Shown in pieces: positions 53,880-61,218 of a DNA stretch of 64,000 nt. Position 1 is the first letter of the stretch. Every line of letters starts with the position of its first letter. The notes beneath the pieces were generated by a model. The model was not told the DNA's origin and did not search any database. It was given only the letters and a program-made list of their open reading frames with translations. Origin of the DNA: Myxococcales bacterium (GTDB lineage: Bacteria; Myxococcota_A; Bradymonadia; UBA7976; UBA1532); NCBI GenBank assembly GCA_020633465.1, contig JACKDN010000037.1, positions 10,902 to 74,901 of the forward strand, given 5' to 3'. The position numbers were made by a program, and so were the translations under genes.

Positions 53880-54550
53880 GGCTGGCCTCCCGCCGGAGCC
53901 TCTGGGCTGCGGGCGCCGAGCCGGGGGATCCACCGCGGCGTCCTGGCCGCGTAATCGCGCCACGCGTCCCCGAACTCCTCGGCGACCTCACGCTCCTCGC
54001 GGTGCGCCAGGCGCACGTACATGAAGGTCAGCACCGGGAACATGAGGAGCGTCAGGAGCGTCGGCCACATCACGAGGAAGCCCAGCATGATCGCGATGAA
54101 GCCGATGTACTGAGGGTGCCGGACGTGTGCATAAGTTCCGGTCGTCGCCAGACGTCCCTCGCGCTGCGCCGACCACAGCACCTTCCACGACGCCGACAGC
54201 ACGATGAAGCCGGCGACGATGATCAGGTTGGCCGCGATGTGGATGGGGTTGGAGTGCGGATCCCCCCTGAGCCCGAGGAGCTCGTACCAGAGGTGCCCGG
54301 CGTCGTGCGAGAAGATGTCGGCGCCCGGAAGCCGGCTCTGCAGCCACCCCGAGAGCAGGTAGATCGTCAGCGGGAAGCCGTACATCTCGACGAAGAGCGC
54401 GACGATGAACGCCGAGAAGGACCCGAAGGTCCGCCAGTCGCGCGTCGTCTTCGGCTTGAAGAAGCTGAACGCGAAGATGATGAACACCGCCGAGTTGATG
54501 AGGACCAAACCCCACAGCCCGTAGGCGGGCACGTCGGTTCCGTGGTTCAT
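53876..54550 (-). CDS. Isoprenylcysteine-carboxylmethyltransferase-like membrane protein
   Basis: 224 residues with about five hydrophobic helices. The C-terminal signature of the ICMT/PEMT-like methyltransferase family is present: TGTYAHVRHPQYIGFIAIM, then EEREVAEEFGDAWRDYAAR (SAM-binding region). The N terminus has FSFFKPKTTRDWRTF and an aromatic FVEMYGFPLTIYLL. Probably an inner-membrane SAM-dependent methyltransferase of unknown substrate. Such proteins are frequent neighbours of copper ATPases. It overlaps the DUF2933 gene upstream and the ATC-hydrolase-like gene downstream, so it belongs to one operon with copA. Confidence 0.8.
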   Translation of the reverse strand: MNHGTDVPAYGLWGLVLINSAVFIIFAFSFFKPKTTRDWRTFGSFSAFIVALFVEMYGFPLTIYLLSGWLQSRLPGADIFSHDAGHLWYELLGLRGDPHSNPIHIAANLIIVAGFIVLSASWKVLWSAQREGRLATTGTYAHVRHPQYIGFIAIMLGFLVMWPTLLTLLMFPVLTFMYVRLAHREEREVAEEFGDAWRDYAARTPRWIPRLGARSPEAPAGGQP

Positions 54551-54810
54551 CGCCGGCCTCCCTTCTCGTGATTGCCCTGCCCTCCGTGGTCGCCATGGGA
54601 GTGACCCTGGCCGCCGTGCCCCCCGTGGCCATGGCCGCGGTGCATGAAGATGTGGATGAGCGGGCAGGCCAGGAGGATCAGGTAGGGCAGCGCGCCGAGG
54701 ATGTGCGCCTCGTGCTCCGCCCAGAGGAGGGAGACCGCGATCGCCAGAAACGCGCCTGCCGCCAGCCAGACGGGGATTCCGAATCGGGTCTTTGTCGCGT
54801 GCTCGACCAT
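54547..54810 (-). CDS. DUF2933 small membrane protein with His/Gly tail
   Basis: 87 residues from the ATG at 54810 (MVEHATKTRFGIPVWL). It has two hydrophobic helices (WLAAGAFLAIAVSLLW and ILGALPYLILLACPLIHIFM) followed by a short tail of His/Gly repeats (HRGHGHGGHGGQGHSHGDHGG). The CPLIHIFMHRGHGH stretch is the DUF2933 hallmark. Members sit next to copper ATPases; the His-rich tail could bind metal. Coupled (ATGA) to the methyltransferase-like gene downstream. Confidence 0.8.
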   Translation of the reverse strand: MVEHATKTRFGIPVWLAAGAFLAIAVSLLWAEHEAHILGALPYLILLACPLIHIFMHRGHGHGGHGGQGHSHGDHGGQGNHEKGGRR

Positions 54811-54835
54811 GTCCACTGTCCTTCGTCGGCCGGGG

Positions 54836-55234
54836 TCAGCCCGGCGCTTCGAGCACCCTGCGAAGGCGCTCGTCCGCTTGGCCCACGACGGGCTCCAGCG
54901 CGCAGTTGTCCACGAGGCCGAACATCGCCCGGGGGTTGGCGATGGACACCGCCACGCCATCGTCGGCTTCCTGGATCACGACATTGCGCGGCAGCAGGAG
55001 CCCCATGTGCGGCTCGGCCTGCAACGCGCGATGGGCGAGCATCGGGTTGCAGGCGCCGAGGATGACGTAGGGGCGGAAGTCGAGGTCGAGCTTCTTCCTC
55101 AGCGTGGCCCGCACGTCGACCTCGGTGAGGATGCCGAAGCCTTCTCCGGCCAGCGCTTCCGTCACCCGGGTTCGGGCCTCTTCGAGCGTCGTGCCGTTCA
55201 GGCGTCTGTCGTATCCGTAAGTTGTCTCGTGCAT
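54836..55234 (-). CDS. DUF302 family protein
   Basis: 132 residues without a signal peptide. The DUF302 pattern is clear: an N-terminal strand (YGYDRRLNGTTLEEARTRV), GFGILTEVDVRATLRKKL, then FRPYVILGACNPMLAHRALQAEPHMGLLLPRNVVI. The Cys-Asn-Pro and neighbouring Met/His could be ligands. Its role in the family is unknown, though it commonly accompanies metal transport and sulfur genes. Part of the copA operon, 25 bp before the DUF2933 gene. Confidence 0.85.
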   Translation of the reverse strand: MHETTYGYDRRLNGTTLEEARTRVTEALAGEGFGILTEVDVRATLRKKLDLDFRPYVILGACNPMLAHRALQAEPHMGLLLPRNVVIQEADDGVAVSIANPRAMFGLVDNCALEPVVGQADERLRRVLEAPG

Positions 55235-55264
55235 GTCGAGTTCTCCAATGGCGATGGCTGCGGG

Positions 55265-55579
55265 TCAGCGAGGTGCCGCGGCGTCGGCATCCCCGTGCAC
55301 GCCCGGCACCATGTGCGTGCCGGGCACGGAGCCCGGCGACACCTGTACGTGGATGGGCATGGCTCGTTCGAAGTTGCCCGCGGCTTGGTACTTGAACCAG
55401 TAGAAGCTCGTGCAGAGCCCGACGGCGATCCCGCCGACCACGAGAACGAGGCCGGCCGCCTTCAGCAGCTTCGCGGCCGGCTCCTTCGACGCCTCGTGAA
55501 GCAGGACGAGCCCCGCCGCGATGGCGAAGAGCTCCAGCATGCCTGCGACATCTCCGAGGAACTGGGCCATGGCTGTCAC
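55265..55579 (-). CDS. Small two-helix membrane protein, unknown function
   Basis: 104 residues. Hydrophobic helices are at about 12-30 (AGMLELFAIAAGLVLLHEA) and 38-60 (LLKAAGLVLVVGGIAVGLCTSFYW). A polar tail follows with His and Pro (VQVSPGSVPGTHMVPGVHG). No family was recognised. It sits between the AlbA_2 membrane gene and DUF302 in the copA operon. Confidence 0.6.
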   Translation of the reverse strand: MTAMAQFLGDVAGMLELFAIAAGLVLLHEASKEPAAKLLKAAGLVLVVGGIAVGLCTSFYWFKYQAAGNFERAMPIHVQVSPGSVPGTHMVPGVHGDADAAAPR

Positions 55580-55610
55580 CTCGCTTTCCTCGTCTCACCG
55601 ACGCGACGGC

Positions 55611-56453
55611 TCATCGGGGCCGCCGCCGCCCTCTGCCGGACCAGGTCGCGGCCACGTAGGCAACCGCCTCTCTCGCGTCGAGTTCTCGGCTCGCGTTCCC
55701 GGTCCTCACGACCAGACGCGCCTGCTTGCCGTCACTAAAGTAGACGGGCGCGTCCGCCGGCTCGACGACGATGCGGCAGACGTCTGCACCGCCCAGATCC
55801 GCGAACACGACGTGAACCAGGCGGCACACGTGGCCGCCGAGACGTTCGCGTACCAGGGTCATCACGAGCTGGGCGAATCCGTCTCGATCGGGGCTCTTGA
55901 GCGTTCGATAGTCGCGCTCCAGCCCGACGACCTCGCCGCCGTCGTCGACGCCGACGAGTAGGCTGCCCCCTTCGTGGTTTGCGAAGGCGCAGACCGTCCG
56001 GGCCACGACGTCCCCCAGCGCCTTGTTCACCTTGCCCTGCCGCGCGTCCCAGCGAGCCGACGTCTTGAACTCGACCCGCTCGCTCTCGCCCTGCCGAATC
56101 AAGGTCGGGACGTCCCGCGCCATCTCGGCTTCGAGATGCGAGACGGCGCGCTCGGACCGGCGCAGACGGGCATCGGCCGCCGCGTACACGGCGCCGACGA
56201 GTGTCCCGAGTCCGGCGAAGAGCGCGGTCATCGGCAGCATGGGAGACGTGAAGGACGCCGCCATCCGCTCGCCGATGAGATGCCAGGGCGACGCCCACGT
56301 CTCCGAGAGCGCGGAGCGGAACTCCAGCCAGTAGATCGCCATGGTCGCCGGATGGAGCAACAGCACGCCGAGGAGCGCGCCAACGCCGAGGGCGACTCCC
56401 CATCGCAGCGCGACTCTCGGCCGATGGCGCCGCCTGATGGCCGTCGCCGTCAT
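55611..56453 (-). CDS. Membrane-anchored AlbA_2/Schlafen-domain protein
   Basis: 280 residues. Two N-terminal membrane helices (RWGVALGVGALLGVLLLHP and LPMTALFAGLGTLVGAVYAAA) and a short coiled segment precede a cytoplasmic AlbA_2 domain at about 110-250: ESERVEFKTSARWDA, TVCAFANHEGGSLLVGVDD, then HVVFADLGGADVCRIVVEP. The copA stop overlaps its start (ATGA). AlbA_2 proteins are usually soluble regulators, so membrane tethering within a copper operon is unusual. It may act as a sensor or regulator at the membrane, but no DNA target is known. Confidence 0.75.
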   Translation of the reverse strand: MTATAIRRRHRPRVALRWGVALGVGALLGVLLLHPATMAIYWLEFRSALSETWASPWHLIGERMAASFTSPMLPMTALFAGLGTLVGAVYAAADARLRRSERAVSHLEAEMARDVPTLIRQGESERVEFKTSARWDARQGKVNKALGDVVARTVCAFANHEGGSLLVGVDDGGEVVGLERDYRTLKSPDRDGFAQLVMTLVRERLGGHVCRLVHVVFADLGGADVCRIVVEPADAPVYFSDGKQARLVVRTGNASRELDAREAVAYVAATWSGRGRRRPR

Positions 56454-58903
56454 AGCCTGGCTCCTCGCAGCCTCAGGGCGTTGCCCACGACGGACACCGA
56501 GCTGAAGCTCATCGCCGCGGCCGCGATGACCGGGCTCAGCAGGAGCCCGAAGACGGGGTAGAGAACCCCAGCCGCGATCGGGACGCCGGCGGCGTTGTAA
56601 GCGAACGCGAAGAACAGGTTCTGCTTGATGTTGGCCATCGTGCTGCGGCTCAGCCGCCGCGCCCGCACGATCGCGCGGAGATCCCCCTTCACCAGCGTGA
56701 CCCCGGCGCTCTCCATCGCCACGTCCGTGCCGGTGCCCATGGCGATGCCCACCTGCGCCTGCGCGAGCGCGGGCGCATCGTTGATGCCGTCGCCGGCCAT
56801 CGCCACGACCTGCCCCTCGGACTGCAGCCGCTTCACGACGTCAGCCTTCTGGACGGGCAGTACGCCAGCGATCACCTCGTCGATGTGGAGCTTGCGCGCC
56901 ACGGCCCGCGCGGTGGTCTCGCTGTCGCCGGTCAGCATGACCACCCGGATCCCCTCGTCGTGCAGCGTGGCGATCGCGTCCGGCGTGCTCTCCTTGATGG
57001 GATCGGCGACGCCGACGGTACCCGCCAGCCGGCCATCGACGGCGAGGAACATCACGGTCTGTCCGTCCGCCCGCTGCGCCTCTGCGCGGTCGGCCAGCGC
57101 GTCTGTGCTCACGCCCAGGACCTCCATCATGGCGCGGTTGCCCAGCGCGACCTCCCGGCCGGAGACCTTCCCCCGGACGCCCTTGCCGGTGACGGACTCG
57201 AAGTCGGTCGCCGGTGCAGCCTCCGCACCGCGCTCGTCGGCGCCCTGGACGATGGCCGCGGCGAGCGGGTGCTCGCTGCCGCGCTCCAGGCCCGCCGCGA
57301 GCCCGAGCAGCTCCAGCTCCTCGAAGCCCGTCGCCGGGGTGACCGAAGCGAGCTTCGGCTTGCCCTCGGTGAGAGTGCCCGTCTTGTCCACGACCAGGGT
57401 GTTCACCTTGCGCATCACCTCGATGGCCTCGGCGTTCTTGAAGAGAATGCCCATGGTGGCGCCCTTGCCCGTCGCCACCATGATCGACATGGGCGTGGCC
57501 AGCCCCAGCGCGCAGGGGCACGCGATGATGAGGACGGCCACCGCGTTGATGAGGGCGTGCGCCATGCGCGGCTCGGGCCCGACGAGCGCCCACACGACGA
57601 AGGTGGTGACGGCAATGAGGACGACCGCGGGGACGAACCAGCCGGCCACGACGTCGGCGAGCTTCTGGATCGGCGCGCGGCTGCGCTGGGCCTCGGCCAC
57701 CATGGCCACGATGCGGGACAGGAGCGTCTCCGCGCCGACCTTCTCGGCCCGCATGACCAGCCCACCGGTGCCGTTGACGGTCGATCCGATGACGCGGTCA
57801 CCCTCGTGCTTCTCGACGGGGATCGGCTCGCCGGTGACCATCGACTCGTCGACCGAACTCGCGCCCTCGAGCACGACGCCGTCGACCGGGATCTTCTCGC
57901 CGGGGCGCACGCGGAGCCGGTCGCCGGCGACCACCGCGTCCAGCGGCACGTCCGCCTCGCTGCCGTCCTCGGCGATCCTCCGCGCCGTCTTCGCCTGCAT
58001 CCCGAGCAGCTTCTTGATGGCCTGGCTGGTCTGGCTGCGCGCGCGGAGCTCCAGGACCTGGCCGAGCAGGATCAGGGTCACGATGACACCCGCCGCCTCG
58101 AAGTAGACAGCCACCTCGCCGCCCTCGCGGAAGGACGCGGGGAAGATGTCCGGAAGCAACGCGGCGATGACGCTGTAGACGAAGGCTACGCTCACGCCGA
58201 GGCCGATCAGCGTGAACATGTTGAGGCTCCGGTTCTTCACTGATTGCAGCGCTCGGACGTAGAACGGCCACGCCGACCACAGGCAGACGGGCGTGGCCAG
58301 CGCGAGCTCGATGAGCATGCGCACCCGCATCGAGAAGAGCTGCGAGACCGGACGTCCGGGAAGGAGGTCGCCCATCGCGATGAACACCAGCGGCACCGTC
58401 AGCACCGCCGCGAACCAGAACCGCCGCGACATGTCTCGGAGCTCGGGGTTTTCCTCCTCGTCGGCGACGCTCGCCGAGCGAGGCTCGAGGGCCATGCCGC
58501 AGATCGGGCAGCTCCCCGGCTCGTCCCGCACGACCTCCGGGTGCATGGGGCACACCCACTCCCTCCGCGCCATCGTCGGGGGCACGCCCGCCGGTTCGAG
58601 CGCCATGCCGCACAGGGGACAGTTCCCGGGGCCCGGGTGGCGGACCTCCGGATGCATCGGACAGGTGTAGATGGCACCTGCATCGCCGGGCGCACGCGCC
58701 GGCGCCTCCTCACCAGCAGGTGCTTGGTAGCGCGCGGGGTCCTGTACGAACTTCGCCTTGCAGTGGCTGGAGCAGAACCGCACCGTCGCGCCCTCGTGCT
58801 CGAAAATGTGGGCGCTGGAGGAGTCCACCCGCATGCCGCAGACGGGGTCCACGAGTGCGTCCTTCTGAATGTTGTGGTCGCCGCGGTGGTGGTGGTGACT
58901 CAT
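56450..58903 (-). CDS. copA: Copper-translocating P1B-type ATPase with YHS and double metal-binding domains
   Basis: 817 residues. A His-rich start is followed by a YHS domain (about 15-58, DPVCGMRVDSSSAH, FCSSHCKAKF), then two heavy-metal-binding domains (YTCPMHPEV to CPLCGMALEP, WVCPMHPEV to CPICGMALEP). The ATPase core has the actuator motif (VTGEPIPVEK), membrane metal site (IACPCALGLATP), phosphorylation site (VVDKTGTLTEGK), ATP-binding GSEHPLAAAI, hinge AGDGINDAPAL, and C-terminal metal residues (FFAFAYNAAGVP, MSFSSVSVVGNALRLR). Classical HMA domains are absent and replaced by the YHS/HMBD set. It exports Cu(I) from the cytoplasm. First gene of a seven-gene opposite-strand operon. GGAGGAG lies before the ATG. 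Confidence 0.95.
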   Translation of the reverse strand: MSHHHHRGDHNIQKDALVDPVCGMRVDSSSAHIFEHEGATVRFCSSHCKAKFVQDPARYQAPAGEEAPARAPGDAGAIYTCPMHPEVRHPGPGNCPLCGMALEPAGVPPTMARREWVCPMHPEVVRDEPGSCPICGMALEPRSASVADEEENPELRDMSRRFWFAAVLTVPLVFIAMGDLLPGRPVSQLFSMRVRMLIELALATPVCLWSAWPFYVRALQSVKNRSLNMFTLIGLGVSVAFVYSVIAALLPDIFPASFREGGEVAVYFEAAGVIVTLILLGQVLELRARSQTSQAIKKLLGMQAKTARRIAEDGSEADVPLDAVVAGDRLRVRPGEKIPVDGVVLEGASSVDESMVTGEPIPVEKHEGDRVIGSTVNGTGGLVMRAEKVGAETLLSRIVAMVAEAQRSRAPIQKLADVVAGWFVPAVVLIAVTTFVVWALVGPEPRMAHALINAVAVLIIACPCALGLATPMSIMVATGKGATMGILFKNAEAIEVMRKVNTLVVDKTGTLTEGKPKLASVTPATGFEELELLGLAAGLERGSEHPLAAAIVQGADERGAEAAPATDFESVTGKGVRGKVSGREVALGNRAMMEVLGVSTDALADRAEAQRADGQTVMFLAVDGRLAGTVGVADPIKESTPDAIATLHDEGIRVVMLTGDSETTARAVARKLHIDEVIAGVLPVQKADVVKRLQSEGQVVAMAGDGINDAPALAQAQVGIAMGTGTDVAMESAGVTLVKGDLRAIVRARRLSRSTMANIKQNLFFAFAYNAAGVPIAAGVLYPVFGLLLSPVIAAAAMSFSSVSVVGNALRLRGARL

Positions 58904-59133
58904 GCTCTCCTCCGTGGCCAGCGCGGCGGCCTCTCTTCACATGTTGGACTCGCGGTCGAAGACATCGAAAAGCTCCCCTCATGTTCGCCCGGCGGTCGTC
59001 CGCCCGCAGCCATGATGGGTACCGTCGAGTCGCACAGCTGCCCACATCACCCCCACTGAGAGTCGGCAGCCGACCGTCCGACCAGCCCACGGGTCTTCGC
59101 ACCGCGCACCGCTGCTCGGCAGGAGAACGACGT

Positions 59134-59727
59134 TCACTGGGGCGACCCACCGTAGATAGCGTGAAGCCGTCGAGCCACGTCCCGGTCATCGCTCGTCAGG
59201 TGCAACACGACGGCCGCGCCGTCCGGGCTCGGCACGACCTCGATGGCCAGGTCCCGCTGGTACAGCGGGCAGCCGTCCATGCCCTCGCGACCGACGCGGG
59301 CACCGTAGGCGTGATGGCACCTCACCCGTCGTTCGAGTTCGCCGGACTCGATGTTCGTGTACGTCACGGCGACGCCATCATCCCGGTACTCGACGTCGAC
59401 AATGCCGGGCTCCATCAGCGGGCACACGGCCCGGTCGGGCTCTGCCACGGCCTCGCAGACGAGGGCCTCGTTGGCACGCAGGGTCCGGGCGGCGGCGCGG
59501 TGCGCCTCGGCGTGCGCGAGCAAGCCGGCCTGGCTACCGAAGCGAGGCATGCTGACGCGGCCGACGTCGGTCTCGATGGGCGGCAGGTCGCGCAGCCGCG
59601 CTTCATTCTCGGTCCGTTCCGCGGCCTCGTCGTGATCCGGAGCGCTCATGGCCTCAGGTCGAGTGTCGGCGCCACCGCAACCCCACGAGAACAATGCCAG
59701 GCTCGCGAAGACATGTTGGATACGCAT
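59134..59727 (-). CDS. Cys-containing lipoprotein, copper-island family (copy 2)
   Basis: 197 residues from the ATG at 59727, with AAAGGAG upstream. The lipobox is LALFSWGC. The conserved module matches the 52147-52827 protein: HAEAHRAAARTLRANEALVC, RAVCPLMEPGIVDVE, DDGVAVTY, RCHHAYGARVGREGMDGCPLY and DLAIEV. Both copies keep the same Cys, His and Met positions. It is co-directional with copA but separated from it by 230 bp. Role unknown; a periplasmic metal-responsive or metal-binding function is inferred from its position. Confidence 0.7.
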   Translation of the reverse strand: MRIQHVFASLALFSWGCGGADTRPEAMSAPDHDEAAERTENEARLRDLPPIETDVGRVSMPRFGSQAGLLAHAEAHRAAARTLRANEALVCEAVAEPDRAVCPLMEPGIVDVEYRDDGVAVTYTNIESGELERRVRCHHAYGARVGREGMDGCPLYQRDLAIEVVPSPDGAAVVLHLTSDDRDVARRLHAIYGGSPQ

Positions 59728-59768
59728 GCGCAGTACTCCTTTCCTCGAATCCTCGAATCGTCCTCGGG

Positions 59769-59906
59769 TCAATGGACACGAGGACCGCTGGTCGGGTGGT
59801 GGCCCACGTCGTTGCGAACCCACCACCGAAGGGTCAAGCAGATGAGAACGACGACACTCGGCGCGCCGAGCGCCCACCACAGCAACATCCCAGCTTCGTG
59901 GTCCAT
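59769..59906 (-). CDS. 45-residue single-helix membrane protein
   Basis: Short gene starting MDHEAGMLLWWALG with GGGAGGC four bases upstream of the ATG. It has one hydrophobic helix (about 8-28, ending VVVLICLTLRWW) and a polar tail with two adjacent His (GHHPTSG). It lies 41 bp upstream of the lipoprotein on the same strand. The size, strong Shine-Dalgarno and position before the lipoprotein and copA genes argue that it is real; it could be a small regulator or pump subunit. Confidence 0.5.
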   Translation of the reverse strand: MDHEAGMLLWWALGAPSVVVLICLTLRWWVRNDVGHHPTSGPRVH

Positions 59907-60215
59907 GGGGCCTCCCAGGCAGGCGGGCGTCCGTAGGGAAGGCCGCCCGCGATGAAGCGACGATTGACTCGTTCGCCAGTTGGCAACCTCGCCAACTCAC
60001 GATTTGGCCAGTGCTCGTACTCGCCATCGTGCAGTGCACGTGCCAGCCCCGGCGATGAGCCTGCTGGAGCGGTGCGGCGTCAGGGTGGCGCCCGACGGCG
60101 CCGGCTCCGGCGGCCGCCGAACCTCGGCTCGTCGAGACATGGTCAGTCTCATGTAACTCGATCGGACACGTTTGACCTCCGATGATCGCGAACCGCCTGC
60201 CCAGAAAGAGATGCC
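59907..60215. other. Intergenic region between divergent genes
   Basis: 309 bp between the 45-residue membrane gene and the lipoprotein at 60216. It holds a 7-bp inverted repeat (59978-59997). No other gene is supported. Confidence 0.5.
59978..59997. promoter_or_regulatory. Candidate operator upstream of the small membrane gene
   Basis: AGTTGGC (59978-59984) and GCCAACT (59991-59997), exact inverted repeats with a 6-base spacer, 72 bp upstream of the 45-residue gene and 219 bp upstream of the divergent lipoprotein gene. Confidence 0.4.
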
Positions 60216-60563
60216 ATGCGCCGCCTCGCCCCCCCTGGTCCTCACTCTCGCGTTTCTCGGCTGCAGCGCCGAGAAGGCCGAGGCCCGAAGGCGCCGCCCA
60301 CCGACACCGAGAAGGTGGTCGCGCTGCGGCAGACCCTCGCGAAGACGGTCCACGCGAACGCGACGAAGTGCAACCACATGGTCGGAAAGGTCGACGCCTT
60401 CTTCGCCGAGCGCGGCGCCGAGGCGGCCGGCGGTCAGATGAAGCCCGGCGGCAAGCAGTGGGCGCCGAACCAACAGGCGGCGCGCCGCCTGTTGGTCGAC
60501 ACGATGTACTGCAAGCAGATGTCGCCGAAGGCGAAGCGCGCCCTCGAGAAGCACGGGCTGTGA
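60216..60563 (+). CDS. Small lipoprotein, unknown function (frameshifted)
   Basis: As written, the frame gives 115 residues starting MRRLAPPGPH. In the neighbouring frame the same bases read a lipoprotein signal (PPLVLTLAFLGCSAEKAEA). After about 60283 the original frame becomes the sensible one (KAPPTDTEKVVALRQTLAK, KCNHMVGKVDAFFAERG, DTMYCKQMSPKAKRALE). One indel in the seven-C run at 60229-60235 and one near 60281-60285 would join them. The mature part is a small helical domain with two Cys and several Met/His, again in the copper neighbourhood. Divergent from the 45-residue gene. Confidence 0.5.
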   Translation: MRRLAPPGPHSRVSRLQRREGRGPKAPPTDTEKVVALRQTLAKTVHANATKCNHMVGKVDAFFAERGAEAAGGQMKPGGKQWAPNQQAARRLLVDTMYCKQMSPKAKRALEKHGL

Positions 60564-60581
60564 GGGCGCGCCCGGCCAGGA

Positions 60582-61058
60582 TCAGTTCTTGATGCTGCCG
60601 CAGGCCAGCATCGAGGCGCCGAAGTAGGGGTTCTTCAGGGCCTTGTCCCTCTGCACCCAGTCGGCGCCGGTGTTGCCGAGGGCCATCGGGCAGTGCGCGA
60701 CGGTGTAAGTGGCCTTGGCGGCGGGATCGCGCATCACCGCGTCGACGACGATGTCGCTCACCTCCTTGAAGGCCTTGCGGTCGGCGGCGAGATCCTCGCC
60801 GGTGATGGCGGCGGCGGCCTTCTCGAGGCCGGCGTGGCCGTGCTCCTTGGCCTTGGCCACGAGCGTCTTCGCGGCGTCCGCGACGCCCTCGAGGGTGTCG
60901 CCGGCCAGGGCGGTCTGCAGGGTGAAGTAGGCGGGCAGGACGCTGGCCAGCGCGTCGCCGACCTTGGCGGGGGCGTCGGCGGCGGGCTTGGCGGGGGCGT
61001 CGGCGGCGTGGGCCGCGGCGGAGAGGGACAGGGCCGAGATCAGGACGAGAAACCGCAT
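60582..61058 (-). CDS. Exported DUF3347 protein
   Basis: 158 residues from the ATG at 61058 behind AGGAGG. A signal peptide (FLVLISALSLSAAAHA) and an Ala/Lys/Pro linker precede a four-helix DUF3347 domain at about 45-155: YFTLQTALAGDTLEGVADAA, VVDAVMRDPAAKATYTVAHC, PMALGNTGADWVQRD, NPYFGASMLACGS. The HCPMAL and SMLxCG ends match the C-terminal domain of the CusB homologue at 46426-48405, so this is a free copy of that domain. It probably binds and delivers copper in the periplasm. It is convergent with the lipoprotein at 60216 and divergent from the peptidase. Confidence 0.85.
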   Translation of the reverse strand: MRFLVLISALSLSAAAHAADAPAKPAADAPAKVGDALASVLPAYFTLQTALAGDTLEGVADAAKTLVAKAKEHGHAGLEKAAAAITGEDLAADRKAFKEVSDIVVDAVMRDPAAKATYTVAHCPMALGNTGADWVQRDKALKNPYFGASMLACGSIKN

Positions 61059-61218
61059 GGAGAACCTCCTCGTGGGTCGGCCGCAGGGCTCAGCAAGGCG
61101 CGCGCCAGCCGCTGGCGGCCGCCATGTGGTCCGGCGACGCCGCGAACCGTGACCCGATGAGTCACAGTGACCCGCCCGGCCCGCTGTGCCAAGCTGCCGG
61201 CCCGAAAGCGAGGCCTCG

